Assembly: GCA_900765525.1 (NCBI GenBank)
Contig: CAAFRY010000274.1
Coordinates: forward strand, 1-8,314
DNA: 8,314 nt
Reading direction: 5' to 3'
Origin: an uncultured Blautia sp.
GTDB lineage: Bacteria > Bacillota > Clostridia > Lachnospirales > Lachnospiraceae
Positions 6,041 through 8,314 of this stretch are shown here, in pieces. Made by a program: the position numbers and the translations under genes. The notes beneath the pieces are model-generated. The model made no database searches and had not been told where the DNA came from. It was given only the letters and a program-made list of their open reading frames with translations. Numbering within the stretch: the first letter of the stretch is position 1; every line of letters begins with the position of its first letter.

Positions 6041-7267
6041 TTATGCCACTTGATGTTTCTTAAATCCTAACCTGGCTAATGGCAGCATGATTACTGCTAA
6101 TGCTGCATACAGGATTGCCCTCATAGAAAATGTGTCTAATACTAATTCTCCAAACTGATAAGAAATATATTTACCTAATTCAGGGGTAGTTGCACGATAA
6201 GGTAATAATAATAGGGTAAGATTATATACTCCTGTTGTTCCATTCGGTGTTAGAAACATCGGAATGAATAGTATCGGTACAAGTACAATCAGAACAAGAT
6301 ACGGGCTTTTCATTTTAGCGGATAAAAAAAGTGTAATCCCAATCATAGCAAGCTGTACCAAGAAAACAACCCCAAGGTTAATGAGAGCCGCCTGCAAAAA
6401 AGTAAACGGATATGGAATAGTTGTGTTTGCAATCTGCAATGGTAAATTCCATCCATCGACGCCAAAAGCAATTAACGGTAGTCCACATGCCACTGCGATG
6501 TGAAGTACAAATGCTATTGTTCCAAACAAAAAAGAAGCTATAATTTTTGCGGTTATCAATTTTGTTTTTCCGTATTTCCCAGATAAAATTACAGCATCTG
6601 TGCCTGCTTGATATTCGCCAGAAAAGACAGGGGTAATTGTAATACAGATAGCCAATATAGCAAACATTAAGAGTTCAAAAGAAGTTAAAATAATCTCCCA
6701 ACCTTCATAATAGCCATATTGCAATGGCATATCTATGTCATTTGACATATTATTCCAATAATCTTTCTGTTCGTTAGATAAATTAGAAGATGGGTTATTT
6801 CGTATATTCTCCATCTTAGTTTCTATTGCCTGATAAAAATTTGCTCCCTTTGATACATCTAAATTTGGCATACTGTTATAGCCCACATTTTCATTAGGTT
6901 TGCAATAAGCCTTTGCAATTAGATTGAGCATTTTTTCTCTTGGTGCAATTTCATTCCAATAGGCATCGCCTATCAAAAACTGTTCATTTCCATCTGTTCC
7001 TATATTGTCTGGATTTTCAAAAAGTTCCTGCACTTCTCGTATTGTTTCAGTTACATAATCCTCCGTTAATGAAACCGAATACTTCTCGGACTGTTCCTTG
7101 GTGTATGCAATACCTTCAACGCCTCTCATCACACCATTTTGATTGTAGGTCTGATATTGTATAATAGGTAATCCAAAAAGAAATACTGTTAAAAGCAAAC
7201 TGACCGCCATAACAATCAAAGTTGACCTTTTACGCAATATCTTCAAAAATTCGTATTTAACCAACAT
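6041..7267 (-). CDS. ABC-2-type exporter permease
   Basis: A 408-residue integral membrane subunit of an ABC exporter. The layout is a basic N-terminus, a first helix at about residues 15-36 (LIVMAVSLLLTVFLFGLPII), then an extracytoplasmic domain of roughly 155 residues. About five further helices fill residues 190-400, including ILTSFELLMFAILAICITIT, FLVQLAMIGITLFL, YLVLIVLVPILFIPMFL and the last one before LGFKKHQVA. The motif VFSGEYQAGTDAVILSGKYG following the second helix is typical of ABC-2 permeases, the elbow that contacts the ATPase. ATG at 7267 begins 2 bases after the ATPase stop, with AGGAGG inside the end of the ATPase gene, so the two are translationally coupled. The large external loop resembles lantibiotic/bacitracin-type transporters, but the substrate is not shown by the sequence. 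Confidence 0.9.
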   Translation of the reverse strand: MLVKYEFLKILRKRSTLIVMAVSLLLTVFLFGLPIIQYQTYNQNGVMRGVEGIAYTKEQSEKYSVSLTEDYVTETIREVQELFENPDNIGTDGNEQFLIGDAYWNEIAPREKMLNLIAKAYCKPNENVGYNSMPNLDVSKGANFYQAIETKMENIRNNPSSNLSNEQKDYWNNMSNDIDMPLQYGYYEGWEIILTSFELLMFAILAICITITPVFSGEYQAGTDAVILSGKYGKTKLITAKIIASFLFGTIAFVLHIAVACGLPLIAFGVDGWNLPLQIANTTIPYPFTFLQAALINLGVVFLVQLAMIGITLFLSAKMKSPYLVLIVLVPILFIPMFLTPNGTTGVYNLTLLLLPYRATTPELGKYISYQFGELVLDTFSMRAILYAALAVIMLPLARLGFKKHQVA

Positions 7268-7269
7268 AT

Positions 7270-8154
7270 TTAATTGTCCTCCTGTTCCTGCATTTCTTCT
7301 CCAAAATGGTACAAAAATAAATCCTCCAAACTTGGCTCTACCGTATAGGCATCTGCCGATGGTGCGGTTTCATTTACAATGCGTAACCGTACCATTTTGT
7401 TTTCGTGATGAAGATTGACAACAGAAAAATGTCTGCTATATTCATCAGCTTTTCTATCATCAACGAATAGTTCCCAAACCTTTCCATTGATATGGTCTGT
7501 AACCGTGGTCATTGGCTCTTGTAAAATGAACTGCCCCTGCTTCATCATCAGAATTGTATCAGCGATATACGAAACATCTGATACAATATGTGTGGACAGG
7601 ATAACAATTTTTTCCTTTGCAAAATCAGAAATAATATTACGAAAACGCACTCGCTCTTTTGGGTCAAGTCCTGCTGTCGGTTCGTCCAAAATAAGAACCG
7701 ACGGATTATTTAACTCTGCTTGTGCAATGCCCAAACGTTGTTTCATACCTCCCGAATAAGACTTGATTTTTTTGTCCGCTACATCTTTCAGATTTACCAT
7801 ATTGAGTAAAGCTTCTGTTCTGGATACGGCCTGTTGTTTGTCAAGACCTTTTACGGCAGCCATATACATCATAAATTCACGAGCCGTAAAGTCGGGATAA
7901 AAGCCAAAATCCTGCGGCATATAACCCAAGTGGGTATAATATTGCTCTCCCAACTCATCAATCAGCTTTCCGTCTAACCGGATACTGCCAGAAGTCGGTT
8001 TTAGAACACCACATATCATTCGCATAAGGGTAGTCTTACCAGCGCCATTTGCTCCGAGAAGTCCATAGATTCCAGATGTTAATGTCGCACTCACATTGTT
8101 GACAGCACATTTTGTTCCGTACTGTTTATTTAATTTTTGTAACTGTAATTCCAT
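7270..8154 (-). CDS. ABC exporter ATPase (BcrA/CcmA-like)
   Basis: A 294-residue cytosolic ATP-binding subunit that powers the permease encoded just downstream. All nucleotide-binding motifs are intact: Walker A GANGAGKTT (residues 34-42), Q-loop Gln81 in YMPQDFGF, signature SYSGGMKQR (132-140), Walker B VLILDEPTAGLDP with catalytic Glu158, and H-loop His189 in ILSTHIVSD. The C-terminal ~90 residues are an accessory domain ending VEPSLEDLFLYHFGE, typical of ATPases for peptide-antibiotic or drug export (BcrA type). ATG at 8154 is chosen because AGGAGG lies just upstream. A 25-codon in-frame extension to a GTG at 8229 lacks a ribosome site and family similarity. No regulator is visible on the same strand. 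A divergent gene begins beyond the right edge and may supply one. Confidence 0.95.
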   Translation of the reverse strand: MELQLQKLNKQYGTKCAVNNVSATLTSGIYGLLGANGAGKTTLMRMICGVLKPTSGSIRLDGKLIDELGEQYYTHLGYMPQDFGFYPDFTAREFMMYMAAVKGLDKQQAVSRTEALLNMVNLKDVADKKIKSYSGGMKQRLGIAQAELNNPSVLILDEPTAGLDPKERVRFRNIISDFAKEKIVILSTHIVSDVSYIADTILMMKQGQFILQEPMTTVTDHINGKVWELFVDDRKADEYSRHFSVVNLHHENKMVRLRIVNETAPSADAYTVEPSLEDLFLYHFGEEMQEQEDN

Positions 8155-8251
8155 ATAAAAACCTCCTGTTCCGTTTTCATAGGCATTCGTATCCACAGCG
8201 GAGCGTTTTTTATAGCATAGGAATGCCACTAGTGTACTGACATGAAGATAT

Positions 8252-8280
8252 TTGAACTAATTATTTTTCTATGATATGAT
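8252..8280 (+). promoter_or_regulatory. Promoter of a divergent gene beginning beyond the right edge
   Basis: TTGAAC (8252-8257) and TATGAT (8275-8280) are separated by exactly 17 bp on the plus strand, a good sigma-A match. GGAGGA at 8307-8312 looks like the Shine-Dalgarno of a gene starting just outside the window. No part of that gene is visible. Confidence 0.65.
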
Positions 8281-8281
8281 T

Positions 8282-8309
8282 TCCATAGATGGTAAAATAT
8301 GTCTATGGA
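8282..8309. promoter_or_regulatory. Operator-like inverted repeat just downstream of the plus-strand promoter
   Basis: TCCATAGA (8282-8289) and TCTATGGA (8302-8309) are perfect 8-bp inverted arms separated by 12 bp. The repeat covers the predicted transcript start and reaches the Shine-Dalgarno. It could be a repressor site or an mRNA hairpin that hides the ribosome site. Either would regulate the divergent gene beyond the window. Confidence 0.55.
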
Positions 8310-8314
8310 GGATA

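Noticed and set aside
8182..8227. GGCATTC/GAATGCC inverted repeat in the leader of the ABC operon
   Set aside because: Seven-bp arms with a 32-base loop are expected by chance, and no antiterminator or T-tract accompanies them.
8155..8229. N-terminal extension of the ABC ATPase to a GTG start
   Set aside because: The ATPase family begins at MELQLQKL, with a strong AGGAGG directly upstream of the ATG. The GTG has no ribosome site.
8209..8242. Possible minus-strand promoter for the ABC operon (TGTCAG, 17 bp, TATGCT)
   Set aside because: The -35 match is too poor to support. An operon promoter must exist nearby but I cannot place it with confidence.
1..8314. CRISPR array, tRNA/rRNA, transposase or integrase
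   Set aside because: I looked for regular direct repeats, conserved RNA motifs and recombinase signatures and found none.

Overview
The window reads like the chromosome of a gut-type Clostridia bacterium, probably Lachnospiraceae. This is inferred from strong AGGAGG-type Shine-Dalgarno sites, a probable TTG start, sigma-A-like promoters and the flavour of the protein families. No marker gene fixes the taxon. It is a mosaic of small modules for efflux, detoxification and regulation. Base composition differs between modules: hand counts over 60-base samples give about 55% G+C at 481-540 in the aldo/keto reductase, 27% at 5521-5580 in the VOC gene and 40% at 6481-6540 in the ABC permease.

Left region (1-3294). 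On the minus strand a compact run holds a 79-residue helical protein of unknown function, a decayed MATE transporter and an intact aldo/keto reductase. A LysR-type regulator is divergent from this run. The MATE gene has a 5' frameshift and has lost about 150 codons internally (TM7-TM10). The LysR gene has a one-base frameshift in its effector domain. The regulator and the transporter are therefore both broken, while the reductase and the small protein remain open.

Middle region (3305-5176). A two-gene minus-strand operon encodes a MarR-family regulator followed by an intact MATE efflux pump, an arrangement like mepR-mepA. Its promoter is nearly consensus (TTGACT, 17 bp, TATAAT). One near-perfect 18-bp palindrome fills the spacer, and a second copy of the core lies at the start of the transcript. 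This gives a readable autorepression switch.

Right-middle (5177-6040). A very AT-rich VOC-fold (glyoxalase/bleomycin-resistance type) gene sits alone on the plus strand with its own terminator, followed by about 230 bp of non-coding sequence containing a strong hairpin.

Right region (6041-8314). A minus-strand ABC exporter pair (ATPase, then permease, 2 bp apart) resembles antimicrobial-peptide or bacitracin-type export systems. Beyond its start, a plus-strand promoter with an operator-like palindrome and a Shine-Dalgarno points to a divergent gene that begins just outside the window.

I see no CRISPR array, tRNA, rRNA, transposase or integrase. I also see no convincing unknown multi-gene system. 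The most useful observations are the MarR operator layout, the two decayed genes, and the boundary signals at both ends.
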